The notes under the pieces were generated by a model that ran no database searches, was not told the DNA's origin, and was given only the letters and a program-made list of their open reading frames with translations. From contig OY728122.1 of NCBI GenBank assembly GCA_963277665.1, positions 2,126,124,024 to 2,126,188,023 of the forward strand: a DNA stretch of 64,000 bases, written 5' to 3'. Source of the stretch: Viscum album. Its lineage: Eukaryota; Streptophyta; Magnoliopsida; Santalales; Viscaceae. The position numbers and the translations under genes were made by a program. Below, piece by piece: positions 1 to 13,249 of the stretch. The stretch's first letter is position 1. Every line of letters starts with the position of its first letter.

Positions 1-1290
1 TTTTAGAAAATTATGAAAATTTAACCATAATATAATTTTTTCACAATGATTTTAAATTTTTTTTTCATATTCAAAATAATTTTTCTATGAGTTTGAAAAA
101 TTATATTTAATGAAAATCCCATAGCCATAACAAAAAAATGGGCTTTCTAAAGGTGTATTTTTCAAGAAAAATGATTTTATATTAACACTATGTCTCATAT
201 TATTCGTTGTATGGATATAAATTAAAATTTACAGATATATAATATATAAAATTATTTTAATTAAATCCTCATTAGTTATTATATTAATTAATTATTATAA
301 AGAATCATTATTTAGTTTAAAATATTTTTTTTAGAAAAAATAATATATTTTAAACATAACAATGAACTTATTCAAATATATAATATAATGGTGATTCAAA
401 TGAAATTAAGTGGATTAATTGTAACTATATAATACTTATGTTACATTAATACATAATGGGGAGTTCAAAATAATTAATTTATTTAAAATAATTGATAATT
501 TTATAAAAATTGGTATTCATCAATATTCCTTAAAGAATAATTTTTTTCTGAAAAATATCAAAATTAAATCAAAAGATAATTTTGATATGATGATTTAAAA
601 AATGAATTTAATTTTATTAAATATAATAACAAAAATATTTATATGTTAATTATAATATTATCACATAAAAATAAATTATAATATTTTTTCAAGAAAACAT
701 ATTTTTAAATAATATAATGAGCTTTCTAAAAATTGATTTAATTTATACTATGAATTTATAAATTAATTAAAATTTATTAGAAAATTTATATTGATATATA
801 ATAAAGTTTTTAATACTATTATTACCCATATATTTAATGTATATGCTATAATGGTCTCATTTAAAATAAAATTACTCCATGGTTTGCTAAATCTCGATGT
901 CATGTGTAGTGCATGCTATTAAAGAAAAACATTGTTGCATTTAATAGAAACTAATTTTTTTGATATAATAAAATTTATATAAATATTTCAATTATATTGA
1001 AAATAAATCTTAAAAAATATGGATGTTATTGAAACTGAATATAGATTAGTTTAGTTATTTCACTGTAATAAAATTCTACAGATAAACACAAGTTTCAATA
1101 GACAAGATGAACACTTGAGATCTTGATGGATGATTTGGAAATTTTTTGCTAAGTGTTTGATTATAGAGACGTTCCATGAATTACCTAAACCCTTTAATTT
1201 TACTAGTTAGATGAAAATAACAAAATGGACCTTAACATATGCTCCCTTTTTTCTTCTTATTAATGATAAAATATAGAATAACTATAAAAA
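1..1290. other. AT-rich DNA without recognisable gene
   Basis: This stretch is almost pure A/T with runs of A and T and stop codons in all frames. I see no conserved protein motif, terminal repeat or RNA gene. It is probably an old, fully decayed transposon or an LTR interior, but nothing in it proves that. Confidence 0.6.
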
Positions 1291-2666
1291 CCTAAAGATT
1301 CAGCTTATAACTTGGGGGGTAGGTCTTGACTAACCTGAGGTTCCCTATATTAGTTGGTTTACTTGATTAGAGAATGGGGAAATTATTCTTCATCACTATT
1401 ATGTGAGCACTATTGTGGGTATTCATTGGTAGGATTATGTTATGTAGGATAGGAGTGATGACTTGTGAATTTGTATGTGGGATGGGAATCAACCATATCA
1501 TTAATGTGGTGACCGTATTAGGATTTAATATGATGTTCAATATTTTATAACATGACTAAAATAACAATGTGTAACTTTACACCTTTTGAGAGGTTGGTAT
1601 GGAATGAGTAGTTAGTACGAGATAATGAAGAAAATAATTAGTGTCTTGGATATTATATAAACTATATGAACATGGTGGCTGCCCCAATTTCATGTTTATC
1701 CTTGCGAGGGTTATGGATAAGTAATACATATGGTCAAACTATAGTGTGAACTTAGATATTGAAGATCAATTATTTTTACTGACGAGACTACGCCGACAAT
1801 GATGGGTTGTGTGCTTTGGTTGATAACCCATGTTATTATTATATATATGAAACAAAGTTATTTTTTAACATAGTTATATATAATTATATATGATATTATG
1901 AGAGGTACACAATATACTTGATTTTATATATATTAGATTCCTAGGAGATATCGAGGGATATGGGGTTTTTTCTGAGGACTATGGATATATATTAAACCTA
2001 ACATATTACTTAATGAATTCCTAGTATTACTTGGAATAAATTATATGGATAATACTAAATGAATTCATTAGATAGTTAATATGATTAGGTGATGTTCCTG
2101 ATCACAGATATTCCTTAAATACTCTATTTTCTCTAGTGTCAATCCTAGGATACTTTATAGGATCTATTAATGCACCTATTAATATATGGGTGAATATGAT
2201 ACAACCTAGTATCAGGCGATGAGCCTTCCATAATAGAGATTTTTGAGATACTTATCAGAATTAAAATTTTATAGTATCATATATAAAGGATTATTAGGTT
2301 ACCTTACAAGATCAATTGTTTACTCATGATCATGTATCGTGTCCTGAGGTGTCTAACACTAGACAATGAAGTTTTGGTCAATCCAAGGACTCACCATAGA
2401 ACCCAAGCACTAACAACAATCATTTTTTTAATATTTATCTCTTTTTATTTATTCATATAATATAACATGTATAAAAAATCATTATTAGATATGGTTGGGA
2501 GCCCATTTGTAGTGCCCAACTGAGTTCTAAACACAACCAACTAGGGTATCCATGACTATTGGGAACCAAATAAGACATCATTATTAACAAGATTAGTCGT
2601 ATTAGAGGCCATGTATTTTGTGATAGAGTGTAGACACTATAATTGAGTATAATTATTTGAGAGAGT
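1291..2666. other. unassigned segment with raised G content
   Basis: Base composition changes here to a more T/G-rich, plus-strand-like texture typical of the decayed Gypsy LTRs elsewhere in the window. The stretch stops at the TGTGAACCCC start of the outer LTR. No coding motif is visible in any frame; a 94-codon minus frame at 2453-2737 crosses into the LTR and has no recognisable domain. It may be the 3' part of another retrotransposon into which the outer element inserted. That is inference. Confidence 0.35.
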
Positions 2667-5600
2667 TGTGAACCCCAAATATCTAAATATATTATTAAAT
2701 TTATATATTCATTGGGTTTGATATGTTCCACCACCAAGAAAACTGAACATAAATGAATTGAATATTTAGATAAAATATAAATATTTATTTATGACCATTA
2801 AAAAACATCGATTGAATTAATGGGAATGAATAACAGTAGTTTAATTATAAATTATTTTTATACGGAAAATAAATTACACTTTATATACGAATTAAATTCA
2901 CCTAGTTTAACCTAAATGACTAATAAGGTCATTTATGGTTTAGAAATGTAATTTTCTAAAATATCATTTTTATATGATATGAAATTTAATTTCATTAAAA
3001 CCATGATTAATTAAAAATAATTATTCTTGATATAGATAATTAGATAACACCAATTTTGTTAAAAAATGATATAAAATAATAATATTAACATTTAATCTTT
3101 CCAAATGTTATTTTCAAATAAAAATTGTTCTTCATTATATTTCTTGATTTTATTTGAAATTTTATTTTATAAAATTTTTTATATGAATTTTAAAATATAG
3201 ACCTAATTTTTTAATCTTTAATGAAAATATTAGCTTCATTGTAATTTTTCCCAAAGAATGAATTTTAATAGAAATTACCATTTATGAAAAAATTATAATT
3301 TTTCTAATTTTGTCATTATGGAAGAATATCCAAGAAGCTTAAAATAACATTGGGGTAATAAAATATATAACTATGGAATAAAATAATACATTTTATTATT
3401 ATATTAGAGTTTTAATATCCCATTTCTAGCATTTTTAAAAATAATAACAAATGTCAATTGAATAAAAAACGGTGTTATGTCATTTCATTGAATCATGTAT
3501 TTTCAAAGAGATATTATGTTTGGATTTCTATAAAAGGATCGTAAAATTTATTTTATTTAATAAAATATATATCAGGGTAACTATAAATTTTAATAACATT
3601 TTATTTCACATTAGTTTTATGCTTAGAACACACTTAATTTTTTTTCCTGAAATCTGTTTTCATGCCCATTGTGTGCTAATCTAAAAATTAAATTGGCAAA
3701 TCCATATTAATATTAATTGATAAAATTATTTCAAAATTTTAAAATATGATATTTAAATTTAGGTAAATATTATATTGTTATTTTTTCATTTATATGAAGT
3801 AATGTTTCTAAAAATTCATAATAAATGAAAAACAATTGCGGTAAATGTTATGAAAGATAAATGAAAGAGAACAAAAACACTCAAGATATCTCATAAATTT
3901 ACAGTTTGAGTGATTTTAAACACTAAATCACCCTTAATCATCTTTGGTCCATTTTGGATCTATTAAAATAGTAATACACTACATTATTTCAATTATTATG
4001 GGTATTTCAAAAAGTACCCTTCTCATTGCTTATAAAACGATAACAATTATAATTCATTATGACTCAACTTACATTTTAATTTCACTTTTAAGAATACCAT
4101 ATGTTTACTACATGATCCATACCACATATAAAAACCAATGTTATCTATTATTTTCCATAAGGATATAATTTCAAAAGATAATCACTTCTGAAAATTCAAC
4201 TCTTCGACAAGAGTATTGACTTGTTCTTAGCATTACTTCTTAATTTTTACAATAATAAACATCAAAAAATTTATAAATAAAAATAATTTACCATCAATAT
4301 TATTATATTATATTATTTTATTTCTTAGAAACAATTATTCTTTCCATTCTATCAACTAAGAAAGACCATCATAATGATTGTGCGTACTTACAGAGTTACA
4401 CCTCAATGATGTGAGGTGGTTCATTTAAAAAAACCACTCAAAGATATTATCAAGAATGTATTTTATGAGTAAATATGTTTTCTATAACACAAAAAACTAT
4501 GAAATGATCATTTTTCATATTCTATTACTCCTTCTATTCATTGAAAATTTGTTTAATTAATCATGCATAGGGAAGAATACAACATCAATGAATGATTTGT
4601 ATTCATTGTCATCCCAACCAATCATAGAAAATTATGATAATGTATTTAATGATGTTATTTGATAATTTTTAAAATCTTATTGTACTGACTGTTTCATTCA
4701 ATCATTATATAATGACATCCCTTAGTCATGTAAACATTATAAAACATTAACGTTTGGGTTGGTTTTAATACCAACAGGAATGATGTTATAATGTTCTTGT
4801 TATAAATTATTAAGGATTGTTATATAATTATAATATCATGTAACAAATGTAATTATAAAATGTATTAATTATTTTTAATTTTTTTATGAATATATTATGT
4901 ATATATTTTTCAATAAATAATGATGTGATAAATAAACACATTTAAAATAGTATTTTTCACTTTCCATTTTCTCAATTTGTATTCCTATATTCCATCAATA
5001 GAATATGGTATTGAAGTAATATCTTGAAAATAATGGTTATTATATATTTAATGATATAGTATTTATGAACTTGAAACATCACATATAGAATTTATCCTAT
5101 CTTTATGATGTTAACATGAAACAAGTATCTAAATGTTCTAACAACTGATAATGAAAATAAAAAATTATCAGTGAATTGATTTGTATTAATTAGTTAAAAT
5201 ATAATTATAAAAGGGTTAATATGATTATATTAGGGCTCTAAAACATTTTATTAATATATTTATTTTCTTTATAATGGAGGAGAGAGCATGGTCGAGTAAG
5301 CTGAAATATATTGTAAGGATTTTCTTCTCAATATACATTCACCAAGACACAAGTTTTATTTATGACAATATTTTAAATTTTAAGGTTAGTATACTGAAAA
5401 TATGAGATATTTTATCATGAGTTAATTTTATTTAATTTTATATAAATATAAATTTCATGTTTTAACTATCAAGTATTTCTGATGAAAGGTTTACCAATGA
5501 GGTAATGGTTCTTCATCCCAATTTTGATTCATTGAGGCATATTAAATGTTATTCACCATATTTTTTTTATGGTATGATATTGATTTAATATGACATGAAT

Positions 5601-6964
5601 GTTCTTTACTTTATTATTTTTTATTTAATAAGATATACTAATCTAAATCATTATATTTTATTTAAATGGATTTTAACACAAGTGTTACCCTAGTCGTAAT
5701 ACTTTTTGGTAACTGAATTTTCATTAATCGAGTTATGATCATTTTGATAAAATTATTTTATATAATTTGAGTAACTTATGAACTAAAATTATAATATTTA
5801 GTATTATCCAATAATTTTTGGTAATAAACATTTCTACCACAAGAAACCATTGGTTAATATTTATCCATCATTAGGTTATGCTGCTTTACAACCATTCATC
5901 TTCTTTCTCCACATGGGATATGATAATGTTATCTATTTTGCGGAAATCGGGGAAATTATTCGTATTTTATATATTTCCAATAAAACTTTAATATTATTGA
6001 TAAGTGATCTATGTATTTTTTAACCATCCACCTTCTTTCTCCGAATGAGTTATGATCACAATATATCTTTTACTGACATGAGGATAATTATTAACATTAA
6101 TGGTGATTATTGACATCCAACATAGGTTGATCATGTACTATTATTTAGTATTCTTAATTATACAAATAATAATGTTCCTATTCAAAAATTGTTCCTTTTT
6201 TAATTTCATGAATGATATTTTAGATTGTTATGGTAAATGCATTGGACATAATAAGGTAATGTGTGAGGCCCAAAATTATATAGCACATGAATCCAACAAC
6301 ATGTTTCATGGAACAAAACTTGTTATATTTTTCTGTATACATATTCCTATAATATGATAGTGTATATACACAGGGCACTGAAATCATATTTTTCATGTCT
6401 ATACTTGTGAATTTTATCCACATGTGATTTGCATAACTGATTGCATATTTTCATTTATAGTAATGGATATAACAAGATCTTTGTTTTAGATGAACATTTC
6501 CCCATATTAATTATTTATTATTACTATAATATTAATTCCATGAAAATTCAATGATTCCTTAGTTATATCTTTTATGTTATTGACTATTCGAGCTGAAAAT
6601 ATATTATATTTCAAACCAGTAGTTTATGAAGACAATTATAACATGTTATATTTTTATAATGAAAAAACATATTTGACTGATTTATTGGAGATGTTGAAGA
6701 CTAGTTGTTTATGAAATTTATTTTAATATAGTAGAATAAATTATTCTATAATTTAGAAGGAAATGGGAAATATTAGTTTATTTTCTCATAAAACCTCTAA
6801 ATCTCTAAGATTAAATGTTCTTAGGAATGAATTTAATGTAATGTTTTAGTTAAGTCATGTAATAATTGGATATTTATATCTTATAATTAATAGTCGGTAT
6901 GAATGCAATTATGTATGTTCTGTGTTTATTGATCCATATTTATATTTATGATTAAGGGGATCCA
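2667..6964 (+). repeat. left LTR of outer Gypsy element
   Basis: The repeat begins TGTGAACCCC and plausibly ends GGATCCA, giving TG...CA ends. Matching landmarks with the right LTR include AAAATATAAATATTT (2772 and 19165), the stretch around CATTAAT.GAGTT.TGATCAT (5721 and 21881), AACCAT.AACCTTCTTTCT (about 5890 and 22049) and AAATTATATA (6273 and 22432). At about 4.3 kb it is long for a plant Gypsy LTR. The open frames inside it are short and carry no domain. Confidence 0.65.
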
Positions 6965-6968
6965 GAGA

Positions 6969-6980
6969 TGGTACTAGATC
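6969..6980 (+). promoter_or_regulatory. candidate primer-binding site (initiator tRNA-Met type)
   Basis: TGGTACTAGATC agrees at 9 of 12 positions with the plant Gypsy primer site TGGTATCAGAGC, and it lies four bases after a CA that can serve as the LTR end. The position is what an LTR retrotransposon requires. Confidence 0.5.
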
Positions 6981-7008
6981 ATTAATTATATGACTTTAGA
7001 GATTAGGA

Positions 7009-7013
7009 TGTTT
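7009..7013. repeat. left target-site duplication, TGTTT
   Basis: TGTTT immediately precedes the left LTR of the nested element and recurs immediately after its right LTR. Five bases is the normal duplication length for Ty3/Gypsy integration. Confidence 0.75.
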
Positions 7014-9714
7014 TGTAATGTCCAGAAAATTCCTGGTATTTTTTTAAATTATATGGGATTATTTCAAGACCATATTCTAAGACAACACCAAATTACAAGG
7101 CTTTTTGAGACCCGAATAAAATTTTGAACTCTTATTGTTCATTAAAATAAACGCATGAGAAGGTTTTCTATCATTTAAACTGGTGCTCAGATAAAAAATA
7201 TAAGGGCACTTTTGAACTCAAAATTATGGGAGTATCATTGAAAGTACATAACATTGACTATAAGGGTCGACCAGAAAAGATTGTTTTCAGTCTTTTTGGA
7301 AGAAAAATAAAATAACTTTTAAAATTTATTTTATTCGATTCTCCACACCGTTGATTAGTGACACGTCAGCATTGATGTGATGAGGCGACAATGAGTTGCA
7401 TTAAATAAAACCCATTAATGAGGCTGTTAAATGTTTAGTTTAACAATTGATTTTTTAAAGTGTAATAGATATGCAGTTTCATTAATGAAACAACGTAATG
7501 ATGTGATGTTACATCGTAAAAAACATTGCGATGTGTTTCTCTGTTAACGAGATAATGTGTTGGAGAATCATAGATACAATTTCTCTAATAGACAGTGTAA
7601 GAATTATCTCCATCAAAGAAATATGGAGAATCACATGTGACAATGACGCACCTCGAACAATGGTACCATAGAGTGATAAACACCAAAAGCTTCGAACAGA
7701 ATGTGAATCCCAATGGATGGACCGCTTCAGAAATGAATCGATCTAGGGTAGGGGTTTACTTTTTGTGTTTTGAGTTTCCCCATTCTTCATTATAAAAAAA
7801 TAAGGTGGATAAACCCAAGAATATGTTGACCCAATGATCTATTTTTCTAGCGAGAGGGAGCTTATTTTTGGTGTTTTACATTGTGGATAAATTTTTTATT
7901 GAACCTAAATCTTCATCCCCCGGGTTTTAAACTCTAACGCGGATGGTGAGGGCCTACATGGACAAGTACCAGGCCCCTATTACTTTGTTTGTTATTTGTG
8001 GCCAGACCTCTGAGTTGACGAGGAAGCATTTCCAAGTTAGTAGTAGGGAATTCGGTACCCCATGGAGGCTAGAGGTGCAAACGGTCTGAAGAACGAACCA
8101 TAAGAGAGGACCCAGTGGTCCATAGAAAATTCTATCGGTGTGCCCCGATGACGCGTCGTGACAGACATGTCTGAAGCCAGTTCGATCGGTAGTGGTGTGG
8201 CAAGAGCCACTGGCAGCAGGCTGATAATGTAGCATGAAAGAACTGGACAACCTCCTATCATCCGGGCTAGAGGAGACCAGCCCATTGTGTGGGCTGGGCC
8301 GGGGGGTGTGAACTGGGATATAGGGTATCCTAGGATGGAGTAAATCAAACCCAATTTTGTTGGCCAGGCCGATGGGATAATTCCAGGCTTCTTGGTGACA
8401 TGCATTGGGAACAACTATCTCACCTATTGAGGGTGGGTCCAGATGGATCCGGGTGGCTGGGCGCCCGGATGGCCAGACCCATGGCCAAAACATGCTGGGT
8501 ATAGTAACTCCCAATGGGCCTGACCAAGTGCACAAGCTAAACCTGGCTGACCAATACCCAACTGGTCTGGTTTGGGTAAGTCGAACCGCATAAGGTCATG
8601 TGGGACCCCCAAGCCGGGTTGGTCGGGTCTGTCCAATAGGGTCAGGACGGGTCCTGATACAACCGACCCCTTGTTTACTAAAACAAAAATATCATTCAGA
8701 CCAGACATCTGATTAACGGGAAGCTTGCAACATTGCAACCCTCACGATGTGGCAATTCTTTGGTATTATATAAGGATTTTTTCAATGAATTTGAAATACG
8801 ATGAATATCCTGAAGTGTGGATTCTCCCGGAATCAATCGTGCTCTATACAGAAATCCTATGGTTGGCTGGGACCTAAAGACTGATGACAAGATACCCTAT
8901 GCAGATTAGCTACAAGTGACCCTATGTGGATCAACTACAAGTGACCCTATGTAGATTAGCTCTGGTTGATCCTGTGTAGGTCATCATCAAGCGGCCCTGT
9001 GTGGACCAACTATGATGGCCTTTGTGGGAAGCGGCTCCATGTGATCTAGTAGTCCCATGATACTTATTAGAGATGAGTACCTTAGCAGTCTAAGGCGTTT
9101 AGTGTTACGACTGATATTATTTCTTTCTGTACTTCATACATGTGTGAGTTGTCTGGAATTGTGGTCAGGATTCTTTGTTTTCATTGTGGATTGAATTGTG
9201 GTCATTCCTTTGTGTTTTTGTGTCCCTAATGTGTATTTTATTACTCACCCCTACACAGGCTTCTCCCATATGTGTTTTGTCTATTGCAGACGACTGACAC
9301 TATGACAGAGGACTTGGTGGCCTTGGACCCGGTGGTGCCAAGTGAGATCTGGCAGGCAGTTCATACTTATATGGCTTCTAACAGCTACTCTACATATACA
9401 CATTAGGTGGGGTTTTCATTGGATGAATTTTTATTGATTTGTTTTTGTACTTTCCTTCTTTTAGTCTGTCTTTGGTTGGGTTTTTATTCTATCCCATTTG
9501 ACTTACATATTGTACCATTACTCAGTGGTTATTTAGTGACATTCATGTATACCTTTTCGGTCATTGTGATGTCGTTTTGTGTGTGCATAAATATTTACTT
9601 ATGAAAATACCTCCCACTTGTAGGTTGACACCTTTAGTTCTAGTCACCAACCCTTGGCCTTTGTGAGGTGGGCTTGGTGGAGTCACGAACAGGCCCCATG
9701 GGATGGGTTGTGAA
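7014..9714 (+). repeat. 5' LTR of the Tekay-like element
   Basis: It begins TGTAATGTCC, matching TGTAATATTCC at the start of the 3' LTR, and ends in GGGTTGTGAA just before the primer site. The middle (about 7930-9060) is GC-richer than the rest of the window, with repeated GGCC-containing words, and holds a TATA-like TATATAAG near 8767. A minus-strand open frame of 193 codons at 7954-8535 lies here but is not conserved in the other LTR. A 25-bp tandem repeat lies in the right half. The LTR is about 200 bp shorter than its partner, partly because it has fewer 25-bp units. Confidence 0.88.
8888..9012 (+). repeat. 25-bp tandem repeat, 5 units, in 5' LTR
   Basis: Units start at 8888, 8913, 8938, 8963 and 8988, an exact 25-bp step, with consensus close to CAAGTGACCCTATGTGGATC followed by five variable bases. 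The 3' LTR has the same unit in a longer array. Confidence 0.85.
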
Positions 9715-9718
9715 AAAG

Positions 9719-9730
9719 TTGTAATAGAGG
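9719..9730 (+). promoter_or_regulatory. degenerate primer-binding site
   Basis: The context GGGTTGTGAAAAAG followed by TTGTAATAGAGG mirrors the common plant Gypsy junction in which the LTR ends near GTGACA and is followed by AAAG and TGGTATCAGAGC. Eight of twelve primer-site bases agree. This fixes the end of the 5' LTR. Confidence 0.6.
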
Positions 9731-10129
9731 TGGTTAGTTCTACCTCAATGACTGGGATTCTGTTGTTTTGTTGTTGGTAAATAGTGTTAAATGATTTGAG
9801 TTCGACCTTCAGATTCAGGGATTCTAGTGTTGGTGGGATGGTCGACGTATCCATAAACCCTGACCTCAAATTCTATTGTTCATCTCTATATATAAATACA
9901 GTAGTTGCATGCATCATATAAGAATTGAGTGTTTACTTAGGTTCTTCTTGAATTAGATTCTACTCACTAGGTATAATCTACTAAATGTGGTACATCGTGA
10001 TCTATTTCAGGATTCCTCCAGGAAGATAGCCATCTAGGATTCTGATATGTGACTGTGATGAAATCTCTCCTAGCAACGAGGATTTAGTTTATGGACCCTT
10101 TCTACAGAAGGCCTTGATGGGTGGTGTGC
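9731..10129 (+). other. untranslated leader of the Tekay-like element
   Basis: About 400 bp separate the primer site from the first recognisable gag sequence. I see no conserved motif here. A gag start codon cannot be assigned with confidence. Confidence 0.45.
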
Positions 10130-10980
10130 AGGTGTTACCACCACCCATTGGTCAGTAGTTACTATTGGTGATACTGGTGGAGGACACACATAGAATCAGA
10201 GCCTTGAAATAGTTTTTGAGGTAGAGACCTCCCAGGTTCATGGGAGAGACAGATCCTCAGGATGCTAAGGAATAGATGGAGGCGGTGATACGGGTCATCC
10301 GCTTAGTGAGGACTCCACATGACCAAATGTAGATCTTAGCCAAAAGACTTCTTAAGGGTTTGATAGGGAGATGGTGGAGCTTGAAGATTAAGGATCATGA
10401 TGAGGGGACCATCTCCTAGGTTGACTTCGAGCAACTTTTCTGGGAGGAGTTGTTCCACATGACATTGCGCTCAATGTGCATACGTAAGATGGTTCACCTA
10501 CAGCAGGGAAACATGTTAGTGGAAAAGTACTCTACAAGGTTCAAACACCTCTCCCATTACTCTACAGATATGGTACAAGACCCTTTAATTATATTTGAGA
10601 CCGTTGATTAGGGACATTGATAGGAGATCAATGTTTCAATTATTTCCCTCAGTATCCCTATACAGGCTGGAGTGTGAGAGCGAACTCTACTAGTAGAGAA
10701 ATTTCTCACAGAGCAGGAACCGACGGGGGGAGCTACCACTGGGCAACAATTGGACATGTCATCCATGGAAGGTAGCTGACATTTGTCTTAGACATACTAG
10801 TGTCCCAGACTATTTAGATGATGACCCCAAGACTATGGATCATTGGTGCAAGCCCTCTCAAGCACCAGGAGTTAGTAGAGGAGCATGGCATACAACTCGT
10901 GCGGCGAGCAGGGACACATGGCTCGTGACTGCCCGACCCACCACACAGATAATCATCGTATGGTCGAGGGACCACCAACA
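10130..10980 (+). pseudogene. gag relic with CCHC zinc knuckle
   Basis: A proline-rich lead is followed by FLR-stop-RPPRF..G.TDPQDA from 10213, the plant Gypsy retrotransposon gag signature. Further on come FEQLFWEELF and LQQGNMLVEKYSTRF, the conserved capsid C-terminal blocks. The nucleocapsid knuckle lies at 10891-10932 and reads Y-x2-C-GEQG-H-MARD-C: the first cysteine of C-x2-C-x4-H-x4-C is replaced by tyrosine, a single G-to-A change. Gag packages the element RNA into virus-like particles. Several in-frame stops (for example TAG at 10222) make it a pseudogene. Confidence 0.85.
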
Positions 10981-11159
10981 TAGAGGTAACGGTTCATGAA
11001 AAGAAGTATGTAGGGAAGATGGTGTGATATAGGAGCAGGTCCAGTAGCAGGCGGTGTGTTACAGTTCGGGGTACTACCACCACCACCCACAGGTAGTCCA
11101 CCACAACCTTAGGGAGTAGTTGGAAAGGGGTGAGTTTAGCTTCAGGTAGTGGAGGCCTA

Positions 11160-11590
11160 TAACCACGACACTCCATAGATGATTATATATATGATCTATA
11201 TCTTCTCCACCTTAGATTTTGTTCTTATATACACATGTCTCAGTCACTCTTTCATAGCGACGTACATCGTTTAAGGATTAGAGATTCCAGTGGATCTACT
11301 GGCTCGATCCTTACCATTAGAAAAAGATATGGTATGGGATTCAACTGTTACAAACTTTTTCCGGCTATGTGATCTTACTATTAGAGGTGAGAGATTCAGT
11401 TGGGATCTCATAGTAGCAGTGTTTATGTCATATAATGTCATCATGGGAATGGATTGTTTATCAAATGTTCATTATCAGATTGAATGTATTAGGAAAAGTG
11501 TGAAGTGTGTCTATAATGATTGGACCAGGTTTTCCATCATCAGTTGGAAGGGAACTCTTACAGTATAGGATGGACTTTCTTGGAGGTGGG
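11160..11590 (+). pseudogene. aspartic protease relic
   Basis: The active-site region reads VLIYTCLSHSFIAT from 11221, where intact plant Gypsy proteases have a VLIDTGASHSFI-like sequence. The catalytic Asp is Tyr and the Gly is Cys, so the enzyme is dead. An open frame of 92 codons at 11290-11568 carries the C-terminal half, including NVIMGMDCLSNVHYQIEC, matching the family's DVILGMDWLS.YHA.IDC. The protease would release gag and pol proteins from the polyprotein. Confidence 0.83.
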
Positions 11591-11639
11591 TGTAGCCGAT
11601 CGCTCACTATTTTCCTAGCCGCCCCCACGGTGAGGTTGA

Positions 11640-12500
11640 ATAGAGGAGTTGAAGCTTTCCTATAGTGGTGAACGAGTATGAGGATTTCTTACCTGAGGAT
11701 GTTATGGGACTACCACCATGCTTGGATGTAGAATTATGCATCAACTTGTACCATGGGATGACACTGATATCTACAATAGCATATCAAATGTCCCCTGTGA
11801 AGCTTTGAGAGAAGAAGGTACAGTTGGGGAACTTGCTAGAGAAGGGATTTGTGAGGCCCAATATTTATCTATGGGCAGCCCGAGTGTTATTTTCTTAGAA
11901 GGGAGATAGGAACTTGAGGATATATGTGGACAATATGTGCCTAAACCAGGTGACCATGATGAAAAACTATCCACTACCGATGATTGACGACCTCTTTATT
12001 ATACTAAAGGGAGCGATGTGGTTCTCAAATATAGACCTCAGATTAGGCTATCACAAGCTTCTGGTACGAGAAGCAGATTTATCGATGATATCCTTTAGAT
12101 GACAGTATGTCCAATAAATGATCTTGGATATGCCCTTCGACAATAACAATGCCCCAATAGTGATCATGGGACTCATGAACAAGATCATCCATCCTTACCT
12201 CGATCATTTCATGGTGGTCTTCCTTGATGACATCTTGGGGTACTCGGTGTCAAAGGAGGAGCACACTACACACTCATGGATAGCTTTGGATTGAATCTGA
12301 GAGCACAAGATTTATGAGAAGATCATAAAGTGAAAGTTCTAGATTCGGAATGTCCATGTTTTGGGACACATAATCTTAGAGGTTGGAGTTGCAGTGGATC
12401 TTGAGAATATAGAATAAATGCATTCTTGGGAGCCACCTAGGAGTGTGACTGAGGTACGATGTTTTTTAGGGTTGGTTGGATACTACTGAAGGTTCATGCC
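11640..12500 (+). pseudogene. reverse transcriptase relic
   Basis: Successive RT blocks are readable across frameshifts and stops: VELCINLYHGM near 11730, EKGFVRPN, LRIYVDNMCLNQVT from about 11914, YPLPMIDDLF, FSNIDLRLGYHKL, and the catalytic box VVFLDDILGYS from 12214, with both catalytic aspartates (12226-12231) intact. The tail ends with a block resembling FLG..GYYRRF near 12460. The best continuous piece is the 62-codon frame 11914-12102. In an active element this enzyme copies the RNA into cDNA. Confidence 0.9.
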
Positions 12501-12619
12501 CGAGTTTTCCAGATTAAAATCACCATTATCAGACTTGACATGGAAGAGACAACACTTTGTGTGGATGTGGAAGTGCTAGTAGTGGTTCTAGGAGATGAGG
12601 CCGAGATTGAAGAGTGTCC

Positions 12620-13020
12620 AAATCTTGAGACGACCATTGGAGGGAATTGGGTATGTATTTTTCTTCGACGCATCAGGGACGAGATAGGAATGTGGCTTGA
12701 TACATGAGTGAGAAGAGACTGTAAATGGTTTATGGTAATTGAGGAATCATGATCTGAACTACGTGACCCATGACCTAGATTTAGTAGCAGTGGTCTTGGA
12801 TATGAAGATGCAGAGGCACTACTTGATTGGTAAATGATTTACCATCTAATCTGACCATAAGTGTCTCAGGTATATCTTCTCCCAGAAGGACCAGAACATG
12901 AGGTAGTGGAGATGTTTAGAGTTCCTCTAGGACTAGGACATCAGGATAGTCTGTAGTCATAGGAAGGGGAATGTTCTGGTAGATGTGCTCAACATAAGAT
13001 CTGGTTTGCAACTGCAGAGT
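12620..13020 (+). pseudogene. RNase H relic
   Basis: The first strand with the catalytic Asp is seen as GYVFFFDASGT (Asp at 12667). Then come NHDLNYVTHDLDLVAVV, MQRHYLIG, SDHKCLRYIFSQKDQN and, at the end, HRKGNVLVDVLNIRS, which match the Gypsy RNase H order closely. Stops interrupt it repeatedly. It would remove the RNA strand during reverse transcription. Confidence 0.85.
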
Positions 13021-13249
13021 GAGAAAATAGAGTAGCTTGACACAATGCAAATATCCTTCATGGATAATGATGAATCAGCCTACCTTTAGTTAATGACTAT
13101 CCCTGAAACTCTTACAGGGATTTAAAGAGGTACATCATGTGGATGTTGACTACAAGGCCCAACATGCTCAGTTATCCCCAGGACGGGATCCTGATAGATT
13201 TTCGATAGGTGGGGTCACATCCTAATTTTTAGAGGATGCAAAATAGTAA

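Noticed and set aside
4557..6357. Short plus frames in the left long LTR (for example 6100-6357) as genes
   Set aside because: They lie in an LTR, are not kept open in the right LTR and have no domain.
7954..8535. 193-codon minus-strand open frame as a gene
   Set aside because: It lies antisense in the GC-rich part of an LTR, has no recognisable domain, and the matching part of the 3' LTR is not open.
10191..10203. TAGAATCAGAGCC as the primer-binding site
   Set aside because: It resembles the primer site, but flanking text is in frame with gag (before the FLR.RPPRF block), and a better placed site lies at 9719.
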